Below, piece after piece: positions 9,053 through 18,678 of a DNA stretch of 64,000 bases. The translations under genes and the position numbers were made by a program. The notes beneath the pieces are model-generated. The model was not told the origin of the DNA. It made no database searches and worked only from the letters and a program-made list of their open reading frames with translations. The stretch spans positions 1 through 64,000 of the forward strand of contig SCRL01000034.1 of the NCBI GenBank assembly GCA_004298065.1, in the 5' to 3' direction. Each line of letters opens with the position of its first letter. The stretch's first letter is position 1. Source of the DNA: Gammaproteobacteria bacterium (GTDB lineage Bacteria; Pseudomonadota; Gammaproteobacteria; Acidiferrobacterales; Sulfurifustaceae).

Positions 9053-10025
9053 AACCAAGCTGACACGCATCGTCCTGGTGATGGCGCTGGCGGGCGGTAT
9101 TGCGCTTGCTTATTTCTATCGCGAGTTCCTCGATGCCCAGGCGCTGGAACGCTGGGTGCGCGAGGCGGGCACCACCGCGCCGTTGCTTTTCATGGCGATC
9201 TACGCGCTCGGCACGGTGCTGTTCTTCCCGGGCTCGGTGCTGACGCTCGCCGGCGGCGCAATCTTCGGACCGGTCTGGGGAACGGTATACAACCTCACCG
9301 GCGCCACGATCGGGGCGACCGTCGCCTTCCTCGCGGCGCGTTATCTGGCTCAGGAATGGGTTACGCGCCGAAGCGGCGGCTTCCTCAAGAAGCTGCTCGA
9401 TGGCGTGGACGCCGAGGGCTGGAAGTTCGTCGCCTTCGTGCGCCTGGTGCCGCTGTTCCCGTTCAACCTACTCAACTACGCGCTTGGGCTCACGCGCATC
9501 GGACTCTGGCATTACATAATCGCATCCTATGTCTTTATGTTGCCTGGCGCGATTGCCTACACCTACATCGGCTATGCCGGGCGTGAAGCGGTGGCTGGCG
9601 GCGAAGGCCTGATTCAGAAAGGCCTGCTCGCGCTCGCGCTGCTCGGCGTTGTCGCGTTCCTGCCGCATTTCATCAAGCGCCTGCGCGGATCGGCGGCCGA
9701 TATACCGACACTCGATGCCAGTGAACTGAAAAAACGCCTCGATGCCGGTGAAAACGTGCTGGTGCTGGATGTGCGTGGCCCTGAGGAGTTCACCGGCGAG
9801 TTGGGGCACGTGGCACGGGCGATAAACATCCCCCTTGCGGAGCTGGCGACACGCGAGGCGGAATTGCGTACAAGCAAGGATCGGCCGATTGCCGTCGTCT
9901 GCCGCACCGACCGACGTTCGGCCAAAGCCATCCGGCAATTGCGCAAAACAGGCTATTCGCAACTGCTGCTCGTCCCTGGCGGCATGGAGCGGTGGAACCG
10001 CGAGCGTTATCCGGTCGAACGCTGA
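9045..10025 (+). CDS. TVP38/DedA-like membrane protein fused to a rhodanese domain
   Basis: The 326-residue protein has an N-terminal TVP38/TMEM64 (SNARE-associated) membrane region of about 215 residues, including FFPGSVLTLAGGAIFGPVWGT. A cytosolic C-terminal rhodanese domain follows, with active-site loop VVCRTDRRSAKA. I chose the GTG at 9045 because a purine-rich site (GGGAGAGC) precedes it and it overlaps the desaturase stop; an upstream ATG at 9012 would only add residues inside that gene. The fusion suggests a membrane protein that handles or senses sulfane sulfur. The transported species, if any, is unknown. Confidence 0.88.
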   Translation: MDKTKLTRIVLVMALAGGIALAYFYREFLDAQALERWVREAGTTAPLLFMAIYALGTVLFFPGSVLTLAGGAIFGPVWGTVYNLTGATIGATVAFLAARYLAQEWVTRRSGGFLKKLLDGVDAEGWKFVAFVRLVPLFPFNLLNYALGLTRIGLWHYIIASYVFMLPGAIAYTYIGYAGREAVAGGEGLIQKGLLALALLGVVAFLPHFIKRLRGSAADIPTLDASELKKRLDAGENVLVLDVRGPEEFTGELGHVARAINIPLAELATREAELRTSKDRPIAVVCRTDRRSAKAIRQLRKTGYSQLLLVPGGMERWNRERYPVER

Positions 10026-10079
10026 TTCAGGCAAACCACGCACGGCGAGACACGAAACGCGCGATACGCGATTACCGCC

Positions 10080-11066
10080 CTAGCCGCCGGTCGCGGACAT
10101 GAACCGGATCGTCTGCCGGGGTTTTTCACGAAACTCATGGCGTTCGGGTTTGCGTGCCAACGCCTCGATAATTGCATTCTCGATCGCGGCATCGTCGGCA
10201 CCGGCACGAAGCAGCGGGCGCAGTGCATAACTGTCGTCCTGGCCGAGGCAAAGATACAGCGTGCCGTCCACCGCAAGGCGGACGCGGTTGCAGGTGGCGC
10301 AAAAGTGCCGGGAAATCGGCGTGATGAAGCCAATCCTCAGATCGGTGCCCGCGACACGAACGTAGCGCGCAGGACCGCCGCCGGGGACTAAGTCCTCGAC
10401 GAGCGTGAAGCGCTTCTCCAGACGCTGTCGCACTTCCTGCAAATCGAGATAATGGCGGGCTGCTGAACGGCCAGGCTCCCCCATCGGCATTGTTTCGATG
10501 AGGCGCAGCGTAAAGCCGTGTTCGAGACAGAACGCCGCCATGTCCTCAAATTCATCGTCGTTGACGCCTTTCAAGGCAACCATGTTTATCTTGATCGGCG
10601 CAAATCCCGTGCGCTTTGCCGCCAAGAGCCCATCGAGCGTCCTGTCGAAGTGGTCGGCGCCGGTGATCTGCGCAAAGCGCTCGGGCCGGAGAGTGTCCAG
10701 GCTTACGTTCACGCGCCGCACGCCGGCGGCATACAGCGCGTTGACCTGGTGCCCGAGTAACACGGCGTTGGTGGACAGCGAAAGATCCTCGATGCCCGGC
10801 AGGCACGCCAAACGCCCGGCGAGCACGGGAAGATCGCGACGCACGAGCGGCTCCCCGCCGGTGAGCCGTACCCTGCCCACACCGAGCCGCACAAAGGCCG
10901 AGACGACACGCTCGATTTCATCGAATGTCAGCCATGACTCGGGTTCCTCGAAGTCGGTAAAATCGCGCGGCAGGCAGTAGGAACAGCGCAGATTGCAACG
11001 ATCCGTCACCGAAACACGGACATACTCGATGCGCCGCCCGAAAGGATCGGTCAATATGCGCGCCAT
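10080..11066 (-). CDS. moaA: GTP 3',8-cyclase, molybdenum cofactor biosynthesis
   Basis: This 328-residue radical-SAM enzyme starts molybdopterin synthesis by cyclising GTP. The N-terminal cluster motif CNLRCSYC (Cys24, 28, 31) binds the SAM-cleaving iron-sulfur cluster. The C-terminal motif CATCNRVRL followed by a later LC supplies the second, GTP-binding cluster. The protein ends in the typical Gly-Gly. Its start overlaps the end of mobA by 16 bases, so the two are translationally coupled. It is the last gene of the long minus-strand run that also encodes a molybdoenzyme, which explains its position. Confidence 0.97.
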   Translation of the reverse strand: MARILTDPFGRRIEYVRVSVTDRCNLRCSYCLPRDFTDFEEPESWLTFDEIERVVSAFVRLGVGRVRLTGGEPLVRRDLPVLAGRLACLPGIEDLSLSTNAVLLGHQVNALYAAGVRRVNVSLDTLRPERFAQITGADHFDRTLDGLLAAKRTGFAPIKINMVALKGVNDDEFEDMAAFCLEHGFTLRLIETMPMGEPGRSAARHYLDLQEVRQRLEKRFTLVEDLVPGGGPARYVRVAGTDLRIGFITPISRHFCATCNRVRLAVDGTLYLCLGQDDSYALRPLLRAGADDAAIENAIIEALARKPERHEFREKPRQTIRFMSATGG

Positions 11067-11716
11067 GGATCGCCGTTATCGTGGTGGCCAACCGGTCGTC
11101 CGTCGGTCGGGCCGACGGATGAAGGCCGCTCGAAACGCCGTATATCGTCTTTCGTATTGATGTTCGCAAACACGTCCGGTGGATAGTCAGAAAAATCGGC
11201 CACCGCCGCACGCTGCGCCGATAGCCATTCACCGACGCCGCGCCCTCCGCGAATCAGGAACTCCCGCAGGCGTCCGGCAAGCGAACAGCGCATCAGCACA
11301 AATACCGGCTGTAACCGGCCTGCGTGCGCCGCGACGCTCGCGTCGACACGCTCGCGAAACAGCGCCGCTGCCAGACGCGTCGCCAGATCCGGCGGCGGCG
11401 ATGGGCAATCGCATGGAGCGCACAGGAGAAAAGGCGTGCTCGCCGATTGCATCGCGCTCAACATGCCAGCCAGCGGCCCGCAATACCCGTCGACAGAATC
11501 GGTAATGACAGGAAACCCATAGACGGCGTATTTTTCGCGATTACGGTTGGCGTTGATCAGCAACCGGCCGACCTGATGCTGCAGCCCGGTGACCACGTGC
11601 TCGATGAGGGCCCGGCCATGCAGCAGGATGAGCCCCTTGTCGGCGCCACCCATGCGGCTTCCGCGCCCACCTGCAAGGATTACGCCCGTTATCTCTCTGG
11701 CTTCTGGATATGTCAT
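11051..11716 (-). CDS. mobA: Molybdenum cofactor guanylyltransferase
   Basis: The 221-residue nucleotidyltransferase attaches GMP to molybdopterin to give the guanine dinucleotide cofactor used by DMSO-reductase-family enzymes. The nucleotide-binding signature LAGGRGSRMGGADKG lies near residues 15-29, and CAPCDCPSPP matches the metal-binding aspartate region of MobA. It lies 58 bases downstream of selC and overlaps moaA. Its presence in the operon of a type II DMSO-reductase-like enzyme fits that enzyme's cofactor need. Confidence 0.95.
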   Translation of the reverse strand: MTYPEAREITGVILAGGRGSRMGGADKGLILLHGRALIEHVVTGLQHQVGRLLINANRNREKYAVYGFPVITDSVDGYCGPLAGMLSAMQSASTPFLLCAPCDCPSPPPDLATRLAAALFRERVDASVAAHAGRLQPVFVLMRCSLAGRLREFLIRGGRGVGEWLSAQRAAVADFSDYPPDVFANINTKDDIRRFERPSSVGPTDGRPVGHHDNGDPWRAY

Positions 11717-11774
11717 CGGAATTCACATAAGTTTGCACGCTAACCGGCAGTATCCGATCGCGCATTCCATTAAG

Positions 11775-11870
11775 TGGCGGAGAGGGTAGGAGTCGAACCT
11801 ACCGAAGACAGGTTTGCTGCCTTCCAACGGGTTTGAAGCCCGCGGATGCCACCGGACAATCTTCCTCTCC
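11775..11870 (-). tRNA. selC: tRNA-Sec (UCA anticodon)
   Basis: The 96-base tRNA, CCA included, has anticodon loop CTTCAAA with anticodon TCA and a five-pair stem. A long variable arm forms eight pairs around a small loop, and the T arm is GTAGG-TTCGACT-CCTAC. The acceptor pairs GGAGAGG with CCTCTCC, with G discriminator. By eye the acceptor plus T helix is 7+5 pairs rather than the 8+5 of E. coli, and the D stem is short with a bulge. The 5' base coincides with the last base of the upstream gene's TAG stop. selD, selB and selA lie just upstream on the same strand, which fixes the identity. Confidence 0.95.
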
Positions 11871-12388
11871 TAATTCTTAGTTTCCTTCTCGATAAACGCC
11901 TCGATTTCTGCTTTCGCGAGCGGACCGATGCGCCGCACAACGAGCTTTCCATCCGGCGCATACACCAGGTTCATGGGCGTACCGCCGAACCACGGGCGAC
12001 CGGTCGCACGCAGATAGATCGCCCTAAAAGCGCGGCCACCGTCCAGCAGGTTCGGGAAACTGATCCGGTGGCGCTCGACGAACGTCCGCGCCTCCGACTT
12101 GCGTGCCGGACCATCCATCGAGATACCGAGCACGTTCGCATCTTTATCGCTATGTGTGTCGTGGAAGGCAACCATCTCGGGGATTTCCCGTTCACATATT
12201 GCGCAGTCCGAGGCCCATACTGTCACCACCAGCCATTTACCCTTGCCAAGATATTCATCCAGCGTGTGCGACCCGCCCTCGAAATCGTAGAGCGTTTCAT
12301 CCGCCAGCGCGAACGACCCGAATATCGGGAGCAATGCCAACATGGCAACCAGTAGTGCGCGTAACAGGTTCAATCTCAGATGCATCAT
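11870..12388 (-). CDS. TlpA-like thioredoxin-fold protein, secreted or membrane-anchored
   Basis: The 172-residue product has an N-terminal hydrophobic signal or anchor (NLLRALLVAMLALLPIFGSFALA). A thioredoxin-like domain follows with the redox pair CAIC in WASDCAICEREIPEM and a later cis-Pro loop FGGTPMNLVY. It resembles TlpA/ResA reductases, with CAIC replacing the usual CPPC. The start is at ATGATG (12388 or 12385). It lies between selD and selC in a run of selenium genes, which is unusual for a periplasmic redoxin. A role in reducing sulfur or selenium compounds outside the cytoplasm is only a guess. Confidence 0.85.
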   Translation of the reverse strand: MMHLRLNLLRALLVAMLALLPIFGSFALADETLYDFEGGSHTLDEYLGKGKWLVVTVWASDCAICEREIPEMVAFHDTHSDKDANVLGISMDGPARKSEARTFVERHRISFPNLLDGGRAFRAIYLRATGRPWFGGTPMNLVYAPDGKLVVRRIGPLAKAEIEAFIEKETKN

Positions 12389-12393
12389 TCCGA

Positions 12394-13445
12394 TCACTCG
12401 ACAGTTATCAGCTCCTCGCCCGTACGCTGTTCCACACTCCCGACCACGATAGTCTCGCCAAAGCCTTCCGACGCAAGTCGCTCGACGAGTCGCCCTGCCG
12501 CCGCCTCGGGGAGCGCAATGAACAAACCGCCCGAGGTCTGCGGATCGAACAATAACTTGCGCCATGCGCCGGGCACTGTGTCGTTGAACCGCACCTTCTT
12601 CTCGAAGGCACGACGGTTGGCGCCAAGCCCGCCGGGCGTTACGTCGCGCGCCAACAGTTCCAGCGCCGCGGGAAAATGCGGTACGGCACGATGCGCAATA
12701 CGCAGCGCAACGCCCGAGGCGGTCGCCATCTCCAGGGCGTGGCCGAGCAGCCCGTAGCCGGTGATGTCGGTGCAGGAATGCGCGCCCTCATCGACCATCA
12801 GCTCGGCGGCGCGGCGGCTGAGCCGCACCATGCTCTCGACCACCGCTTCGACCGCGCGCGCATCGGCCACGCCATGCTTGAGGGCGGTGGTGACGATTCC
12901 GACGCCGATCGGTTTGGTGAGCACCAGCACATCGCCAGTCCGCGCGCCGGCGTTGGTGACGATGCGTGCCGGGTCCACGAGGCCGGTGACGGCAAGGCCG
13001 TATTTCGGCTCCGGATCGGTAACCGAATGCCCGCCGACCAGGGCCACGCCGGCTTCGGCCAGCTTGTCCGACCCGCCGCGCAGGATATCGTGCAGAACCT
13101 CGAGCGCGAGTCCCTCCTTGGGAAACGCGACCAGGTTCATGGCGGTGAGCGGACGCGCACCCATGGCGTAGATGTCGGACAGCGCGTTGGCCGCGGCGAT
13201 CCGCCCGAAGTCGTACGGGTCGTCCACGATCGGCGGAAAGAAATCCACGGTGTTGACCAGCGCGAGATCGGGCGCGATTCGGTACACACCGGCGTCGTCG
13301 CTCGTTCCCATGCCAACCAGCAGGTTCGGGTCTTGCGCGGCGGGTAGCCGGCGCACCACTTCGGCCAGCGTCTGTGCGCCCATCTTGGCAGCGCATCCTG
13401 TGCAGCTTGCCCATTGCGTGAGCCGGATTTTTTCCATTGGCCCGT

Positions 13446-13449
<4 letters not shown>
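12394..13449 (-). CDS. selD: Selenophosphate synthase
   Basis: The 351-residue enzyme makes selenophosphate from selenide and ATP, the selenium donor for Sec-tRNA. The N-terminal region LTQWASCTGCAAKMG contains the catalytic Cys and Lys of SelD. Here the catalytic position is an ordinary Cys codon, not UGA. AIR-synthase-type domains follow (GGHSVTDPEPKYGLAVTG and ITGYGLLGHALEMA). The ATG at 13449 overlaps the selB stop as ATGA, so I kept it although a second Met lies four codons in. It is in operon with selA, selB and selC. Confidence 0.97.
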
Positions 13450-15358
<1,909 letters not shown>

Positions 15359-15362
<4 letters not shown>

Positions 15363-16750
15363 GGTTTCGCCCTGGCCAGCGCCGCAACGAACGGCTCGGG
15401 TTCGAGCAGCGCACGCAGGTCGAGCAACACGGCTCCGCTGTGCACGCGCCCGATCACCGGCGGCGTAAGTTGGCGTAGTTCACGCGCCAGCTCGTCGGCG
15501 GCGCCCGCGCGCGACGTGAGCGCGATGAGGCGCGTGGGCAGCGCCGCCTCCGGCAGCGAGCCGCTGCCCACCTGCGACTCGCCGGCAACGATTCCGACCC
15601 GCGCGCGTTCGCCCGCCCAGCGCTCGACGTGCGGCAGCATGGCGCGCGCGAGGCCCTCAATCTCCGCGAGCGAGCGCCCGATCATGCGGTAAGCGGGAAG
15701 CGTCTGCGCGACTGTCGCAGGTGAAAGATAGGCCCGCAGCGTCGCCTCCAGCGCGGCGAGCCTGAGTTTGTCGCAACGCAACGCGCGCTTCATCGGGTTG
15801 CGCTTGATGCGCTTGATCCATTCGGAACGGCCGACGATGAAGCCGGCCTGCGGTCCGCCGAGCAGCTTGTCGCCGCTGAAGGTCACGACCTCGGCGCCGG
15901 CGCGCACCGTGTCCTGCACCGTCGGCTCGTCGGGCAGGCCGAACCGCGCGAGGTTCACAAACGCGCCGCTGCCGAGGTCCACGACCGTCGGTACCCGGTG
16001 CTTGCGGCCCAGCTCGACGAGTTTTTCGAGCGGCACTTCCTTCGTGAATCCCTGGATACGGTAGTTGCTGGTATGCACCTTGAGGAGCAGCGCCGCGCCC
16101 TCGTCTAGCGCCTCGGCGTAGTCCTTGAGATGGGTGCGGTTGGTGGTGCCGACCTCGAGCAGGCGACAGCCGCTCTTCACGATGATATCCGGCATGCGGA
16201 AGCTGTCGCCGATCTCGACCAGCTCGCCGCGCGAGACCGTCACCTTTTTCCGATTCGCCAAGGTGTTCAGCGAGAGATACACCGCGGCGGCGTTGTTGTT
16301 CACCACGGTCGCGGCCTCGGCGCCGGTCAAGCGGCACAGCAGTTCCTCGATCAGCGTGTCGCGGTCGCCGCGCTTGCCGGCGTCGAGGTCGTATTCGAGA
16401 TTGACCGTGGCCGCCGCCTGCACCATCGCCTGCACGGCCTCGGCCGATAGCGGCGCGCGCCCGAGGTTGGTGTGCAGCAGCGTGCCGGTGAGGTTGATCA
16501 CCGGCTGGACGCGCGGCGCGCGCCAGGCCGCGACCGCCGCGGTGACTTCCGTGATTATCTCTTCGACCGTGGGCGACGTGCGCCGGGTGCCGGTACGCAG
16601 TGCCTCGCGGTGCGCGCCGAGACGCGTCTGAATCTCGGCCACGAGCAGCGCGTGGTCGAGGGTCGCGCGCAGCGCGGCGAGCCCGGGGTGCTCGAGCACC
16701 TCGTGCACGGCGGGCAGTGCCGCGAGCGTTGTCAGGGGTTTACCGGCCAC
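15359..16750 (-). CDS. selA: L-seryl-tRNA(Sec) selenium transferase
   Basis: The 463-residue PLP enzyme converts Ser-tRNA(Sec) to Sec-tRNA(Sec). It has the family motifs INLTGTLLHTNLGRAPLS, VNNNAAAVYLSLN and the PLP-lysine segment FSGDKLLGGPQAGF. The length is standard. The likely start is GTG at 16750, eight bases after the SHOCT stop, without a strong ribosome site. It begins the sel part of the long operon, so selenium genes are co-transcribed with the upstream molybdoenzyme genes. Confidence 0.97.
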
Positions 16751-16758
16751 GGGACGAT

Positions 16759-16992
16759 TCAGCCTTCCAGGTCACGCTTCTTCTGCTCGAACTCTTTCTT
16801 GCCGACCTCGCCGCGGGCATAACGCTCCTTGAGGATGTCGAGCGCCGACTTGCCGCGCGCTACACCGCCGGACCGGTCGAACACCCATTTCCCGAGCGCC
16901 ACAATTCCCACGATGACCAACCCCCAGAACACCAGCATCAAGAGCGGACCGAAACCCCACCACCAGCCGTGATTACCCATATCGCCCCACAT
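16759..16992 (-). CDS. Small membrane protein with SHOCT domain
   Basis: The 77-residue protein has a tryptophan-rich N-terminus (MGNHGWWWGFGP), one hydrophobic helix (about residues 15-35), and a short C-terminal SHOCT domain (LDILKERYARGEVGKKEFEQKKRDL). I chose the ATG at 16992, preceded by AGGGAGGAAGCA. SHOCT proteins of this size are common and poorly understood. It sits between the DsrE gene and selA, separated by only 29 and 8 bases. No function can be assigned. Confidence 0.85.
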   Translation of the reverse strand: MWGDMGNHGWWWGFGPLLMLVFWGLVIVGIVALGKWVFDRSGGVARGKSALDILKERYARGEVGKKEFEQKKRDLEG

Positions 16993-17021
16993 TGCTTCCT
17001 CCCTGCCGCACGCGGCGAGTA

Positions 17022-17435
17022 TCAGAACGTCAGGTTCATGTCGGCCGGGATCACGACTTCCTTGTAATACTTCACCGGGTCGGCCGGCTTGACCCCGTCC
17101 ACCAGGTCCTTCGGCGTCATGCCGAAGAGCGAAAGATTGAGCGGACAAGCGAGCACGGTCGCGCCCTCCGCGATCAGCATCACGAACAGGTCCTCAACCA
17201 GCGGCAGGCCCATCTCGTCCATCTTGTCCATCACCGCCTTGCCGACCTCGGGCGGCTCGTCCGGCAGGCAAGTGAGTGTTTTCATCTTGTCGCGGTGCAC
17301 GGCGTTGATGCCGCGCGAGCCGAAGAACAGCGTCACCTTCGATCCCTCGCGCAACAGGCTCAGCGCCGTCATCAGGGCGTTGAATACCTGACACAGCTCG
17401 TCGTGAAAGCACATGACCGAAACGTTCTTTTTCAC
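17022..17435 (-). CDS. DsrE/DsrF-like sulfur-relay family protein
   Basis: The 137-residue cytosolic protein has the DsrE/F/H-like fold, with segments such as LCQVFNALMTALSLLREGSKVTLFFGSRG (shared family pattern) and three cysteines, at positions 9, 56 and 97. Cys97 (VLACPLNL) sits where DsrE-type proteins carry the persulfide cysteine. The GTG at 17435 overlaps the Mrp stop and has an excellent AGGAGGTAAT site. Next to rhodanese, YeeE and Mrp genes it probably carries sulfane sulfur, or conceivably selenium. That role is inferred. Confidence 0.82.
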   Translation of the reverse strand: MKKNVSVMCFHDELCQVFNALMTALSLLREGSKVTLFFGSRGINAVHRDKMKTLTCLPDEPPEVGKAVMDKMDEMGLPLVEDLFVMLIAEGATVLACPLNLSLFGMTPKDLVDGVKPADPVKYYKEVVIPADMNLTF

Positions 17436-18253
17436 ATTACCTCCTTTGTCGTGACTGGCCGGGGTTGATATCCGGTGGCGTCACCCTGGGTCAATCCACG
17501 CGCGATCTCGCGAAACACCGTGGCGGCGGACGAGTCCGCGTGCGCGGCGACCAGCGGCGACCCGCTATCGCCGCAGGCCGCGATGCGCGGGTCGAACGGG
17601 ATGCGCCCGAGCAGCGGTGCGCCGAATGGTTCGCCCGGATCGCGTGCCGTGTCCGGAAAGAGCGGTACCTCGCCCTCACAATGCGGGCAGACAGCGATAC
17701 TCATGTTCTCGACGCATCCGAGAATGGGAATGTCGAGCTCGCGCAGCATGGCCGCGGCGCGCGCGGCGTCGGCCCGCGCCACCGCCTGCGGCGTGGTCAC
17801 GAGCAGCGCGCCGTGCAGCGGCAGCGCCTGATGGAGCGAAAGCGGCACGTCGCCGGTGCCGGGCGGCAGGTCCGCGACGAGGAAATCGAGCGGACCCCAG
17901 TCCACGTCGTGGACGAAGTCGTGGATGACCTTGTGCAGCACGGCGCCGCGCCAGATGAGCGCGTCGCCCTCGCCCACCATGAAGCCGACCGAGACGATCC
18001 TGAGGCCGTGCGCCGTGAGGGGCTGGATGCGACCGCCGGCACTGGCGCGCAGGCGCGCGTCGCGCAGGCCGGTCATGAGGGGAACGCTCGGTCCGTAAAG
18101 GTCGGCGTCGAGCAATCCGACGCGGGCGCCCGCCTGCGCGAGCGCGACCGCGAGGTTCAGGGCGACAGTGGACTTGCCGACGCCGCCCTTGCCGCTCGCC
18201 ACGGCGATGACCTTGCCGATCGCGGGCGCCCGGCCCGCCTGCGGCGCAGTCAT
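17432..18253 (-). CDS. Mrp/NBP35-type P-loop ATPase, iron-sulfur cluster carrier
   Basis: The 273-residue ATPase has the deviant Walker A motif SGKGGVGKSTVALNLA, the switch LLDADLYGPSVP, and a CPHC pair (SIAVCPHCEGEV) that binds a bridging iron-sulfur cluster in the ApbC/Mrp family. I chose the ATG at 18253 because it overlaps the upstream stop as ATGA; an in-frame start nine codons earlier is less likely. Its place just after the three molybdoenzyme subunit genes suggests it supplies clusters to the many-cluster beta subunit. Confidence 0.9.
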   Translation of the reverse strand: MTAPQAGRAPAIGKVIAVASGKGGVGKSTVALNLAVALAQAGARVGLLDADLYGPSVPLMTGLRDARLRASAGGRIQPLTAHGLRIVSVGFMVGEGDALIWRGAVLHKVIHDFVHDVDWGPLDFLVADLPPGTGDVPLSLHQALPLHGALLVTTPQAVARADAARAAAMLRELDIPILGCVENMSIAVCPHCEGEVPLFPDTARDPGEPFGAPLLGRIPFDPRIAACGDSGSPLVAAHADSSAATVFREIARGLTQGDATGYQPRPVTTKEVM

Positions 18254-18678
18254 GGCTTGCGCTCCAGGCCGTCCAGACACTGCTGCAACCAGCGCGCGTG
18301 GGTTTGGCCGGCCTCGGCGAGCGCGAGGAACCAGCGCGCGATTTCGGGGAGGTCTTCCTGTGCGGCCACTTCCGCGTAGCGTGTGTATAGCGCGGAGAAC
18401 TCATGCAGTTCGGTCTCGATCGAGGCCGTCAGGTTTTCCGCCAGCGACTCGCTCACGATCTCCGGCGCGCGTGCGCCATGCTCGACCAGGAGGTCGAGGA
18501 AGCCGAGCGCGTGACCGCGCTCCTCGTCGGCCGCGGCACGCAACACGTGCGCGATGTCCGGGCGCGCGGCGGCGTCCGCCAGGCGGGCGGCGAATTGATA
18601 GCGCATGTTGGCCTGGATCTCGCGGGTGTAAGCCTGCTTGAGGTGCTCGAGCGTCCGGCTGGCGTTGATATCGGTCAT
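18250..18678 (-). CDS. Ferritin-like / rubrerythrin-family diiron protein
   Basis: The 142-residue helical protein has Glu and His spaced as in the rubrerythrin-type four-helix diiron fold: REIQANMRYQ, DEERGH, TELHEF and AEAGQTHARW. It lacks the rubredoxin domain of true rubrerythrin. The start overlaps the gamma-subunit stop as ATGA, so it is coupled to the molybdoenzyme genes. It could bind iron, reduce peroxide, or serve as an assembly factor. A TorD/NarJ-type chaperone was considered, but the EERGH motif argues for the ferritin-like fold. Confidence 0.8.
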   Translation of the reverse strand: MTDINASRTLEHLKQAYTREIQANMRYQFAARLADAAARPDIAHVLRAAADEERGHALGFLDLLVEHGARAPEIVSESLAENLTASIETELHEFSALYTRYAEVAAQEDLPEIARWFLALAEAGQTHARWLQQCLDGLERKP

